Part shown: in pieces, positions 1 to 6,963 of the stretch
How the letters are laid out: every line of letters starts with the position of its first letter
Numbering within the stretch: the stretch's first letter is position 1
From: an uncultured Lachnospiraceae bacterium
GTDB lineage: Bacteria; Bacillota_A; Clostridia; Lachnospirales; Lachnospiraceae
NCBI GenBank assembly: GCA_910585355.1
Contig: CAJUDN010000056.1
Span: forward strand, 1 to 19,198
Length of the DNA: 19,198 bases
Reading direction: 5' to 3'
Notes under the pieces: model-generated
Told to the model about the DNA's origin: nothing
The model's database searches: none
The model's input: only the letters and a program-made list of their open reading frames with translations
Translations under genes and position numbers: made by a program

Positions 1-366
1 AATTGCTATGCCACAGCCTTGGCAGGCCATCGCGCAGCGATTTTGTTCAATTCCGATTTGTATATAACGATACCATAGTTTGTATAATTCCAAAAGCGTT
101 TTCATTGTTTTTTTTTTGGTTTTTCGCTTTGCAACAGCCCCTTTTTTGGCGGGCTTTTTTTGACCGGATTTCCCTGCATATCCTGTAACATATGGAGCCT
201 GCAATATTGAATAAGAAGAAAATGAACATAGATTCAAGAAGACCAAACATGGCTGCATGTACTTGGAAGAGGGAAAAGAATAAAATAAAAATATAAAGAT
301 AACGTACAGCGATAACAAAGGGAGGATATTGGCCAATATTCGACAACGGGAAAAGAGGAATTGATA
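1..366. other. Non-coding leader upstream of the Tm-1-like gene
   Basis: I see no convincing gene here. The open frames on either strand are low-complexity and lack a ribosome binding site in register. The stretch holds a T-rich tract (109-120), a copy of the sequence TTTGCAACAGCCCC (128-141) that also ends the foldback element at 9187-9291, and a weak 14-bp palindrome, ACATG-GCTG-CATGT (247-260). A run of A/T (280-300) could hold the promoter of the gene at 367, but I cannot pick a well-spaced -35/-10 pair. The upstream gene, if any, lies outside the window. Confidence 0.5.
128..141. repeat. Solo copy of the foldback-element arm
   Basis: TTTGCAACAGCCCC followed by a T-run matches the right arm of the 105-bp foldback element at 9187-9291. 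The matching left arm, GGGGCTGTTGCAAA, is not found between 1 and 127, so it is either outside the window or lost. The sequence resembles terminal repeats of IS6-type elements (core CTGTTGCAAA), but that link is inference. Confidence 0.45.
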
Positions 367-1584
367 ATGGGAACAATTGCGATTGCGGGTACTTTTGATA
401 CAAAAGGACAGGAGTACCTGTATGTAAAAAAACTGGTGGAAGAACTTGGATTAAAAACTTTTTTGATTCATACAGGAGTGTTTGCGCCAATGTTTGCACC
501 TGATATAAGTAATCAGGAGATTGCGAAAGCATGTGGGTATGACATAAATGTGATTGCCGAAAAGCATGACCGTGCTCTTGCGACAGAAGTATTATCCAGG
601 GGCATGGAGAAGCTTGTGCCGCGGCTTTACGCGGAAGGGAAGTTTGACGGGATTTTGTCTTTCGGCGGTTCCGGCGGAACCGCGATGGTTACGCCGGCGA
701 TGCGTGCGCTTCCGATCGGCGTTCCGAAGGTTATGGTATCCACAATGGCATCCGGCAATGTGGAGCAGTATGTGGGAACCAGCGATATTATTATGATGCC
801 GTCAATTGTGGATGTGGCAGGGCTGAATTCTATTTCAAAAGCGATCTTTAGAAATGCGGTTCTGGCAGTTGCGGGTATGATAAAACTGAGAGAGGAGCTT
901 AAGGAAGAACAGCATGAGGAGAAGCCGTTGGTCGCGGCGACCATGTTCGGCGTTACAACACCATGCGTAACCTGTGCGAAAGAATATCTGGAAAAGAGAG
1001 GATACGAGGTGATTGTTTTTCATGCAACGGGAGTCGGCGGAAAAACGATGGAGGCTCTTGCATCGGCAGGGTTTTTCAAAGGGATCCTGGATATGACGAC
1101 CACGGAATGGTGTGATGAAGTGGTTGGCGGTGTATTAGCAGCCGGGCCGGACAGATGTGAAGCTGCGGCAAAGAACGGGGTTCCGCAGGTGGTATCGACA
1201 GGAGCCCTTGATATGGTAAATTTTGGCCCGTACGAAACAGTCCCGAAAGAATTTTTGGGGAGAAATCTTTATAAACACAACCCGTCTGTCACATTGATGC
1301 GTACAACAGTCGAGGAAAATATTCAGATTGCAGACAGACTGGCCGAAAAATTAAATATGGTAGCCGGAAAGACGGCTTTGATTCTTCCGCTAAAAGGGGT
1401 GTCTGCCATTGACGGGGAGGGTCAGCCGTTCTATGGACCGGAAGAAGACAGGGCGCTGTTTGAAACTTTGAAAAATGGCGTAAACAATGCGACTGTTGAG
1501 ATCATGGAAATGGAGAACCACATCAATGACCCTGCGTTTGCGGTTGCTGCTGCACAGAAATTGATAGATCTGATGGAAAATTAA
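367..1584 (+). CDS. Tm-1-like ATP-binding domain protein (UPF0261)
   Basis: This 405-residue soluble protein belongs to the UPF0261/Tm-1-like family. The N-terminus has the family opening GTFDTKG (about residues 7-13), and a glycine-rich GGSGGT loop at about 98-103 fits nucleotide binding. In tomato Tm-1 this module is the N-terminal half and a TIM barrel is the C-terminal half; here the barrel is the next gene, 26 bp downstream, so the two products probably act together. The biochemical role of bacterial members is unknown to me. I chose ATG 367 because GAGG at 355-358 is correctly spaced for it; a TTG at 361 in the same frame would be too close. Length is normal for the family. No signal peptide or membrane segment is visible. 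Family assignment is firm, function is not. Confidence 0.9.
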   Translation: MGTIAIAGTFDTKGQEYLYVKKLVEELGLKTFLIHTGVFAPMFAPDISNQEIAKACGYDINVIAEKHDRALATEVLSRGMEKLVPRLYAEGKFDGILSFGGSGGTAMVTPAMRALPIGVPKVMVSTMASGNVEQYVGTSDIIMMPSIVDVAGLNSISKAIFRNAVLAVAGMIKLREELKEEQHEEKPLVAATMFGVTTPCVTCAKEYLEKRGYEVIVFHATGVGGKTMEALASAGFFKGILDMTTTEWCDEVVGGVLAAGPDRCEAAAKNGVPQVVSTGALDMVNFGPYETVPKEFLGRNLYKHNPSVTLMRTTVEENIQIADRLAEKLNMVAGKTALILPLKGVSAIDGEGQPFYGPEEDRALFETLKNGVNNATVEIMEMENHINDPAFAVAAAQKLIDLMEN

Positions 1585-1610
1585 AAAATATACAGAGGAG
1601 GATTTGCTTT

Positions 1611-2441
1611 ATGAATCGAATGACAAGAAACGAGATTATGGAGATGTTCAAGAGGGAGGTTACAGAAGGAAGGATCCTTGTGGGTGTTGGCGCAGGCACC
1701 GGCATTACCGCCAAGTGTTCTGAGAAGGCAGGCGTAGATATGCTCATTATCTATAATTCCGGACGCTTTCGCATGGCGGGCAGAGGTTCTCTGTCAGGAC
1801 TGCTTGCGTATGGCGACGCAAATAAGATTGTTCAGGAGATGGGGGCGGAGGTTCTTCCAGTGGTCAGAAATACACCGGTACTTGCCGGAGTGTGCGGAAC
1901 GGATCCGTTCCGTGTCATGGATCTGTTCTTAAAAGAGCTGAAAGACCAGGGATTCAATGGCGTGCAGAACTTTCCGACGGTCGGTCTCATTGATGGTACG
2001 TTCCGTGCGAATCTGGAAGAGACAGGTATGGGATATGGACTGGAGGTTGAAATGATCCGTGAGGCGCATAAACTCGATATGCTGACATGCCCATACGTGT
2101 TTGATCCTGAGCAGGCCAGAGCAATGGCTGAGGCTGGAGCGGATATCCTCGTTGCCCATATGGGGCTGACAACAAAGGGCAGTATTGGTGCGGAGACTGC
2201 CCTCACACTTGAAGAATGCTGCGAAAGAATCCGCAAAATCATTGAAGCAGGCCGCGAAGTGAATCCCGATATCATGGTTATCTGCCATGGAGGCCCGATT
2301 GCCGATCCGGAGGATGCGTCATATATAATCAAGCATGTTCCGGAAATCGACGGATTTTTTGGGGCATCTTCCATTGAAAGACTTGCATCTGAGAGAGGCA
2401 TGACTGCTCAGGCAGCAGCTTTCAAGGCGATCACCAAATAA
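1611..2441 (+). CDS. TIM-barrel phosphoenolpyruvate hydrolase-like protein
   Basis: A 276-residue predicted TIM-barrel enzyme of the family annotated as phosphoenolpyruvate hydrolase or TIM-barrel signal transduction protein. Conserved stretches seen are GVGAGTGITA (25-34), GVCGTDPF (93-100), FPTVGLIDGTFR (121-132), EETGMGY (136-142) and a late ICHGGPI loop (224-230) typical of a phosphate or carboxylate pocket near the barrel end. AGAGGAGGA lies well spaced before ATG 1611. It follows the Tm-1-like gene by 26 bp and is followed by a strong terminator, so the two form one transcription unit. It is homologous to the barrel half of plant Tm-1 and to the barrel part of the regulator at 4437-5507. 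The natural substrate is unknown; the 'hydrolase' name is inherited, not shown. Confidence 0.88.
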   Translation: MNRMTRNEIMEMFKREVTEGRILVGVGAGTGITAKCSEKAGVDMLIIYNSGRFRMAGRGSLSGLLAYGDANKIVQEMGAEVLPVVRNTPVLAGVCGTDPFRVMDLFLKELKDQGFNGVQNFPTVGLIDGTFRANLEETGMGYGLEVEMIREAHKLDMLTCPYVFDPEQARAMAEAGADILVAHMGLTTKGSIGAETALTLEECCERIRKIIEAGREVNPDIMVICHGGPIADPEDASYIIKHVPEIDGFFGASSIERLASERGMTAQAAAFKAITK

Positions 2442-2460
2442 TAGGATATAGGATACTCAT

Positions 2461-2509
2461 AAAAGCCCCTGCGGCCAGATAGAAAGCGTCTGGTCCGGCA
2501 GGGGCTTTT
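2461..2509. terminator. Bidirectional intrinsic terminator
   Basis: AAAAGCCCCTGC (2461-2472) pairs perfectly with GCAGGGGCTTTT (2498-2509), with further pairing of CCAGA and TCTGG inside. A/T runs on both flanks make it usable in both directions. It lies between the convergent genes ending at 2441 (+) and 2516 (-). Confidence 0.9.
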
Positions 2510-2515
2510 GGAATA

Positions 2516-3286
2516 TTATAGGGAATTCATGATACCCTCATGAAAAGAACGATATCCCTCTAACAGGATAGATTCCGGGGTTTTTGTTAAAAAATGCGTG
2601 ATACCGGCGCAGTTTTTGTAATCTGCAGCCTGTTGGGGATGTTCAATGTATATGCCGGAGCATTTGCCGTATTTTATGCACAGATCTGATACATCATGAA
2701 TCGCTTTTTCAACCAACGGATGAAATGTCTGTCCCGGAACGCCCAGAGAAACAGATAAATCCACTCTGCCAATATTGATAATGTCAATGCCATCGAGTGC
2801 AATGATTTCCTCCATGTTTCTGACGCCATCCACTCCCTCAATATTGACAGCAATCACCAATTCCTGATTGGCTTTGGAATAATACTCCTTTCCGCCGCCT
2901 GCTCCATAAGAATTGGCTCTTACAAACGGGCAGGAACCCCGTTCGCCAATGGGAGGGAATTTTGCATATTTAATGATCTGTCTTGCCTGCCTGGCCGTCG
3001 AAACAGTGGGGATCCGGATTGCTGAGAATCCCATGTCCAGAGCTTTTTTGATTTTATCCTCATCAATTTCGGGAATGCGAATCATTGCAGGAAGTCCGAC
3101 ACTGTCAGCGGTGCGGAGCATCGTTAAGGTCTGTTCGTAGGTAGCACAGGAATGCTCATTGTCAATAATGACGTAATCATAACCTGCTGCTTCTAAGATT
3201 TCAATGATTTCAGGACTGTAAAACTGTAGAATCGTTCCGGCGAATTTTTTGCCGGAAGTAAGCAAAGTGCGAAAATTTCTTTTCAT
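2516..3286 (-). CDS. HpcH/HpaI-family class II aldolase
   Basis: A 256-residue metal-dependent aldolase of the HpcH/HpaI/citrate-lyase-beta superfamily, which reversibly cleaves 2-keto-3-deoxy acids to pyruvate and an aldehyde. The catalytic set is visible: His45 in DNEHS, Arg70 in MIRIP, and metal ligands Glu150 (NIEG) and Asp176 (GRVDLS). The IPTV stretch at 92-95 matches the family pattern. ATG 3284-3286 is preceded, in its own direction, by AAAGGAGAC. It lies 83 bp downstream of the MurR/RpiR regulator on the same strand and could be cotranscribed with it, but a TGA-TATAAT extended -10 in the gap suggests its own promoter too. The substrate cannot be fixed; GarL-, RhmA- and HpaI-like roles are all possible. 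Confidence 0.9.
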   Translation of the reverse strand: MKRNFRTLLTSGKKFAGTILQFYSPEIIEILEAAGYDYVIIDNEHSCATYEQTLTMLRTADSVGLPAMIRIPEIDEDKIKKALDMGFSAIRIPTVSTARQARQIIKYAKFPPIGERGSCPFVRANSYGAGGGKEYYSKANQELVIAVNIEGVDGVRNMEEIIALDGIDIINIGRVDLSVSLGVPGQTFHPLVEKAIHDVSDLCIKYGKCSGIYIEHPQQAADYKNCAGITHFLTKTPESILLEGYRSFHEGIMNSL

Positions 3287-3322
3287 ATATGGAGTCTCCT
3301 TTCCTCGGTTCCTTTTTTGATA

Positions 3323-3331
3323 ATTATATCA
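3323..3331 (-). promoter_or_regulatory. Possible extended -10 for the HpaI-like aldolase
   Basis: Read on the minus strand, this is TGATATAAT, an extended -10 (TGN-TATAAT). It lies about 37 bp upstream of the aldolase start. The -35 candidate 17 bp further up (TAGATT) is poor, so the call is tentative. Confidence 0.4.
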
Positions 3332-3369
3332 GTGAGGAAAGTAAGAATCTATGTACCAGTGTCAGGTAT

Positions 3370-4224
3370 TTAGTATTTCGCGTACGGACTTTTGTTGTTG
3401 AGCGCCTGGTTCATATGGTTCATGCGTTCGATAATTGCCGGATTTCCGCTTTGGGCTACCTTTTGAAGCAGGGCATTGGCGACGGTAATAGTCGTGGAAG
3501 GAGACCAGACAAACTGATTTCCACAACAGACGGAAACGTCTGATATAGAGCAGGCGGGAGAAAGAGCAGAATCCGTAATCGTCAGGACAGACGCATTCCG
3601 GTTTTTGGCGAATGCCATCATATCTAAAGTCCGTTGCGTATAATTTGGCATGCAGACTCCGATGATCAAATCCTTTTCTTTGCAGTCCAGCATGCGGTCC
3701 TGCCACTCGCCGAAATCGGATACAAGAGAGACGACATCCGGCTTCATGTAATTTAGGTTGAATGCAATATGTGTAGCGACAGAGGCTGACCCCCGGGATC
3801 CGGTTATATAAATTCGGTTTGCATATTCAATGAATCCGGCAGCCTGATCTAAAACATCGAAGAAAGCCGGTTGAATCATATTCAGGATGGCATTTGCGTC
3901 ATTTTGAAATAATGTCTCGTAAAATTCGTGGTTTTCACCGGTAATGTGTACCTTTTTTAAACGCTCAAGGAATGAAGTATTATTTACATATTGCTGTTTG
4001 AAGCAGGCCTGCATCTGAGTATAGCTCTCAAAACCGATTGCCTTTGCGAAACGTACAATCGTAGATTCACTGACACCGATTTCTGAAGCAATTGCGGCGG
4101 CGGTTTTAAAAAAAACAGAAGTTTCATTTGCTAAAAAATAACGGGCAATTATTTTTTGAGACGATGTAAAATACGGGCTGGCATCCGTAATCCGTTTTTC
4201 AAGTGAAAAATTTTTCCCTTCCAT
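3370..4224 (-). CDS. MurR/RpiR-family transcriptional regulator
   Basis: A 284-residue cytoplasmic regulator with the standard two-domain layout. The N-terminal HTH (recognition part about 43-63, AAAIASEIGVSESTIVRFAK) is followed by a SIS sugar-phosphate-binding domain that opens at about 136 with RIYITGSRGSASVA. Such proteins sense phosphorylated sugars or acids and bind palindromic operators. It is transcribed divergently from the barrel-AraC regulator and upstream of the aldolase. Its promoter is a perfect TTGACT-17-TATAAT, and the palindromes at 4311-4409 are candidate binding sites. GGAAGGA precedes ATG 4222-4224. The effector is unknown; the context suggests an intermediate of the neighbouring acid pathway. 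Confidence 0.92.
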   Translation of the reverse strand: MEGKNFSLEKRITDASPYFTSSQKIIARYFLANETSVFFKTAAAIASEIGVSESTIVRFAKAIGFESYTQMQACFKQQYVNNTSFLERLKKVHITGENHEFYETLFQNDANAILNMIQPAFFDVLDQAAGFIEYANRIYITGSRGSASVATHIAFNLNYMKPDVVSLVSDFGEWQDRMLDCKEKDLIIGVCMPNYTQRTLDMMAFAKNRNASVLTITDSALSPACSISDVSVCCGNQFVWSPSTTITVANALLQKVAQSGNPAIIERMNHMNQALNNKSPYAKY

Positions 4225-4254
4225 AAAAGGTCCTTCCTTCCATTTTTGTATTTC

Positions 4255-4283
4255 ATTATAAGTAAGTCATTTGTAAAAGTCAA
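4255..4283 (-). promoter_or_regulatory. Promoter of the MurR/RpiR gene
   Basis: On the minus strand, TTGACT (4278-4283) and TATAAT (4255-4260) are separated by exactly 17 bp. This is a near-consensus sigma-A promoter facing the regulator that starts at 4224. Confidence 0.85.
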
Positions 4284-4310
4284 GAATATGAAAAATTAAT
4301 AGTTTTAAAA

Positions 4311-4328
4311 ATGATTCATAAAAATCAT
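4311..4328. promoter_or_regulatory. Operator palindrome 1
   Basis: ATGATTCATAAAAATCAT is an 18-bp near-palindrome between the two divergent -35 boxes (4283 and 4336). It is the first of three copies of the same site, placed where one regulator could control both directions. The protein that binds it is not shown by the sequence. Confidence 0.7.
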
Positions 4329-4335
4329 TTTCCCG

Positions 4336-4364
4336 TTGACTTTCCATGGCTGATATTATATAAT
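4336..4364 (+). promoter_or_regulatory. Promoter of the barrel-AraC regulator gene
   Basis: TTGACT (4336-4341) and TATAAT (4359-4364) are 17 bp apart, a near-consensus sigma-A promoter. It is the mirror of the promoter at 4255-4283. The -10 is overlapped by the second palindrome, so occupancy there should block initiation. Confidence 0.88.
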
Positions 4365-4380
4365 GATTTTTATAAATCAT
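4363..4380. promoter_or_regulatory. Operator palindrome 2, overlapping the -10
   Basis: ATGATTTTTATAAATCAT differs from the reverse complement of palindrome 1 at one position. It covers the end of the -10 box and the expected transcription start of the gene at 4437, which is a repressor-type position. Confidence 0.75.
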
Positions 4381-4391
4381 ATTTAATAATA

Positions 4392-4409
4392 ATGATTTAT
4401 AAAAATCAA
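4392..4409. promoter_or_regulatory. Operator palindrome 3
   Basis: ATGATTTATAAAAATCAA is the third copy, in the 5' leader of the gene at 4437. Its centre is 29 bp from the centre of palindrome 2, and palindrome 2 is 52 bp from palindrome 1. Confidence 0.7.
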
Positions 4410-4436
4410 AAAAAGACAATGGAAAGGGGCAATGAT

Positions 4437-5507
4437 ATGGATGGCAGGGAGGCAGTTAAAAGAGTGAACAGCTCAATACAACAAAAAGGGTTTTTCATAG
4501 GAGCAGCAGCCGGATCAGGAAAGCAGGCGAGATGGTTCTGCCGTTCCGGCGTTGATTTTATAATCGCCTCCGGTTCGTCACGGGTCCGTCAGATGGGGAG
4601 TGTTCCCATAGCGGGATTTCTTCCGTATGGAAACAGCAATGAATTGGTTATGGAATATGCGGAGCGGGAATTGCTTCCGGGAAAATTCCAGGTGCCGATT
4701 GTATTTGGTTTGTGCGCTACGGATCCCATGATTGAAATACACAGTTACCTGGAAGAATTGAAAAGACTTGGATTTGCAGGAATTATCAACAGTCCGTCGG
4801 TGGGAATCTTTGAAGGGGATTTCAGGAAGGCATTGGAAGAGACGGGCATGGGCTATGACATGGAGGTAGATGCAGTTAAAACGGCGCATGAATTGGGTCT
4901 GTTTACTGTGGCTGTCGTATATGAGGAAGAACAGGCAGAGAAAATGCTGGAGGCAGGAGCTGACATCCTATGCGTACAGGGGAATCAATGGGAAGCCGGC
5001 TGCGGGAACAAGAATACGATACTGGCAAAAGAAATCCGTAATATAGAAGAGGCAGGAGAACTTAAGAGGTGGTCTAACATCCGGGGATATATTGGAGAGT
5101 CATGCTTTGAAGAAGCGGTTCGAGAGGGGAAAAATTTGGGAGAAGTGATTTTGGAATATGAAGAAATGGCGCCAAAGAATCAGATGATGCAGGAGAAAAA
5201 GGATTATGTTCACTATGTAAAGTGGTATGTATCGCGTAATTATAAAAAACATCTCTGCTTTAGCGAGATTGCGAAAGAAATGAGTCTTTCCAGGTCTTAT
5301 CTCAGTTCGATTTTTAATCAGGAGGTAGGGTGCAGCTTTCAGGAATATATTTCAAATTACCGAATCAGGAAAGCGGTAACGTTAATGAAACAGAATAACA
5401 TACCGCTTTGTGCGCTGGCAGAGATGGTTGGCTATGAAGACTATGCACATTTCAGTAAAGTATTTAAAAAGAAAATGGGTGTTTGCCCGACAAAATATGC
5501 CGGTTAA
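4437..5507 (+). CDS. TIM-barrel/AraC fusion transcriptional regulator
   Basis: A 356-residue fusion. Residues 1 to about 190 align with the TIM-barrel protein at 1611-2441 (shared GAAAGSGKQAR, GLCATDPM, SPSVGIFEGDFRKALEETGMGY, EAGADIL). Residues 256-354 are a complete AraC double-HTH (FSEIAKEMSLSRSYLSSIFNQE, then LAEMVGYEDYAHFSKVFKKKMG, ending CPTKYAG). The last third of the barrel, including the HGGPI loop of the enzyme, is missing and replaced by a linker, so this domain is probably a ligand sensor rather than an enzyme. I start at ATG 4437, preceded by GAAAGGGG at 4422-4429; ATG 4419 is in frame but lacks a good site, and codons from 4311 lie inside promoter and operator DNA. It probably activates the three-gene run starting at 5600, which is an inference from position. 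Confidence 0.88.
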   Translation: MDGREAVKRVNSSIQQKGFFIGAAAGSGKQARWFCRSGVDFIIASGSSRVRQMGSVPIAGFLPYGNSNELVMEYAERELLPGKFQVPIVFGLCATDPMIEIHSYLEELKRLGFAGIINSPSVGIFEGDFRKALEETGMGYDMEVDAVKTAHELGLFTVAVVYEEEQAEKMLEAGADILCVQGNQWEAGCGNKNTILAKEIRNIEEAGELKRWSNIRGYIGESCFEEAVREGKNLGEVILEYEEMAPKNQMMQEKKDYVHYVKWYVSRNYKKHLCFSEIAKEMSLSRSYLSSIFNQEVGCSFQEYISNYRIRKAVTLMKQNNIPLCALAEMVGYEDYAHFSKVFKKKMGVCPTKYAG

Positions 5508-5559
5508 CAACATAGTGACAACGTTTCCACACAGGGAGACATGGTAAAAAGGAACAAAG

Positions 5560-5573
5560 TTTACTATAGTAAA
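5560..5573. promoter_or_regulatory. Perfect 14-bp palindrome upstream of the PrpD-family gene
   Basis: TTTACTATAGTAAA is a perfect palindrome 27 bp before ATG 5600, in the 92-bp gap after the fusion regulator. It contains a TATAGT that could act as a -10, but I see no good -35, as expected for an activator-dependent promoter. It differs from the palindromes at 4311-4409. Confidence 0.45.
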
Positions 5574-5599
5574 TTCAAGATTCGGAGAGAGGAGGTACT

Positions 5600-6946
5600 A
5601 TGAATACTACGAGGTCACTTGTGTCGGAAATCGTTGGTTATAAAACGAGAACGATAGCAAAAGAGGTAAGACGGCTGGCCTGTCAGCATATGGTGGATAC
5701 TCTGGCATGCATGGTGTGCGGAATGGAAGAGAATACGCCTTTGCGAGTTCTTTCATATTTGAAAGAAAAGGAGTGCAGGAATGGCATAGGTCTGCTCGGC
5801 GCGCAGAATATCAGGGCGTCGGCAGAGGACGCGGCTTTGTATTATGGAATCTGTGCACATGTATGTGATTATGATGATCTCAGTAAAAATTTTGGCGGTC
5901 ATCCTGGCGCTGTGATTCTGCCTGTAATATTGGCCCTGGGGGAGAAAAAGAATGCGTCAAAAGAACAGCTCCTGCGGGCATATGTGGCAGGTGTGGAAAC
6001 TTCTGCAATTCTTGGTGCATCAGTCGTAAAGTATGGCTTAAATGCCGGGTGGAATCCCACAACATTACTGGGGATTTTCGGAGCGGCAGCGGCAGGAGCA
6101 GTTCTTCTTGACCTCAATGAAGAACAGACATGTAATGCGATGGGAATTTCGGCGGGAGAAGCATCAGGACTCAAGGTGAATTACGGCAGTGCGGCAAAAG
6201 ACCTGACAGTAGGCCGTACATCAGCCAAGGCAGTCTTTGCATTGGAAATGGCAGCCCTTGGGTTAGATGCCTCAAAAGAGCCGTTATGTTCAGAACACGG
6301 GCTGTTAAAGATTTTATCAGAGAAATTCGACGAAAAGAGGCTTTTGACAGAATTGAAAGCTCATGAATCAGATTTTCTGAACCCCGGCATCATTCTGAAA
6401 CCATATCCATCGTGCAGAGGAATGCATAATGGAATTGATGGAATGCTGAAAATCGTAAGGGCACAGAAGATAAAACCGGATGATGTAAAACAGATCATAT
6501 GCAGAGTACAGGATACGGTGTTGGAGTCAAACCGGTATATGATCCCCAAAAATGGCGTGGAGGGGAAATTCAGCCTTCCTTACTGTCTGGTCTTGTGTCT
6601 TTATAATCAGCAGGTGACGCCGGATGATTTTACAGAGGATGCTAAAATTACAGACGAAATGATTCAAATGATGAAGAAGGTGAAGCTGGTTAAGGACACA
6701 AATTTTGCGGATGCCAAGAGCGGAATTGAAGTCTGTGTACAATTGAAGGACCAAAGGAATTTTTCTGTCCGGGGGAACTATGCGAAAGGCGACCCCAGGA
6801 ATCCCATCAGCGAAGAAGAATTCGAAGAGAAACTTCATCATTGCTTTGCAAGAAGAGTTTCAAAAGAGAAGGAGCAGGAGATCATCCATATGTGGATGGA
6901 ATCGGAACAGATTAATTTTGAGAGGCTGCATAAGCTGCTCGGATAG
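5600..6946 (+). CDS. MmgE/PrpD-family protein
   Basis: A 448-residue protein of the MmgE/PrpD family, which includes 2-methylcitrate dehydratase, cis-aconitate decarboxylase and iminodisuccinate epimerase. Family hallmarks are HVCDYDD (87-93) followed by HPGA (101-104), a KDLTVGRTSAKAV segment in the helical domain, and KPYPSCRGMHNGIDG in the lid domain. Length is typical. GAGAGGAGGT lies directly before ATG 5600. It opens a tight run with the symporter (17-bp gap) and the lyase (13-bp gap), so it probably dehydrates, isomerises or decarboxylates a branched di- or tricarboxylate that the lyase then cleaves. A methylcitrate-cycle role is not supported by the window, since no citrate synthase-type gene is present. 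The exact reaction is open. Confidence 0.9.
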   Translation: MNTTRSLVSEIVGYKTRTIAKEVRRLACQHMVDTLACMVCGMEENTPLRVLSYLKEKECRNGIGLLGAQNIRASAEDAALYYGICAHVCDYDDLSKNFGGHPGAVILPVILALGEKKNASKEQLLRAYVAGVETSAILGASVVKYGLNAGWNPTTLLGIFGAAAAGAVLLDLNEEQTCNAMGISAGEASGLKVNYGSAAKDLTVGRTSAKAVFALEMAALGLDASKEPLCSEHGLLKILSEKFDEKRLLTELKAHESDFLNPGIILKPYPSCRGMHNGIDGMLKIVRAQKIKPDDVKQIICRVQDTVLESNRYMIPKNGVEGKFSLPYCLVLCLYNQQVTPDDFTEDAKITDEMIQMMKKVKLVKDTNFADAKSGIEVCVQLKDQRNFSVRGNYAKGDPRNPISEEEFEEKLHHCFARRVSKEKEQEIIHMWMESEQINFERLHKLLG

Positions 6947-6963
6947 GGGAATGGAGGATATGC

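Noticed and set aside
318..364. Possible tiny leader peptide from TTG 329 ending next to the ATG at 367
   Set aside because: The GGAGG is only 3 bases from the TTG, which is too close, and the peptide has no recognisable regulatory feature.
47..532. 161-codon minus-strand open frame overlapping the start of the Tm-1-like gene
   Set aside because: Low-complexity hydrophobic composition, no ribosome site, and it overlaps a well-supported gene on the other strand.
4311..4436. N-terminal extension of the barrel-AraC regulator back to ATG 4311
   Set aside because: These codons lie in the promoter and operators, and ATG 4437 has a well-placed GAAAGGGG.
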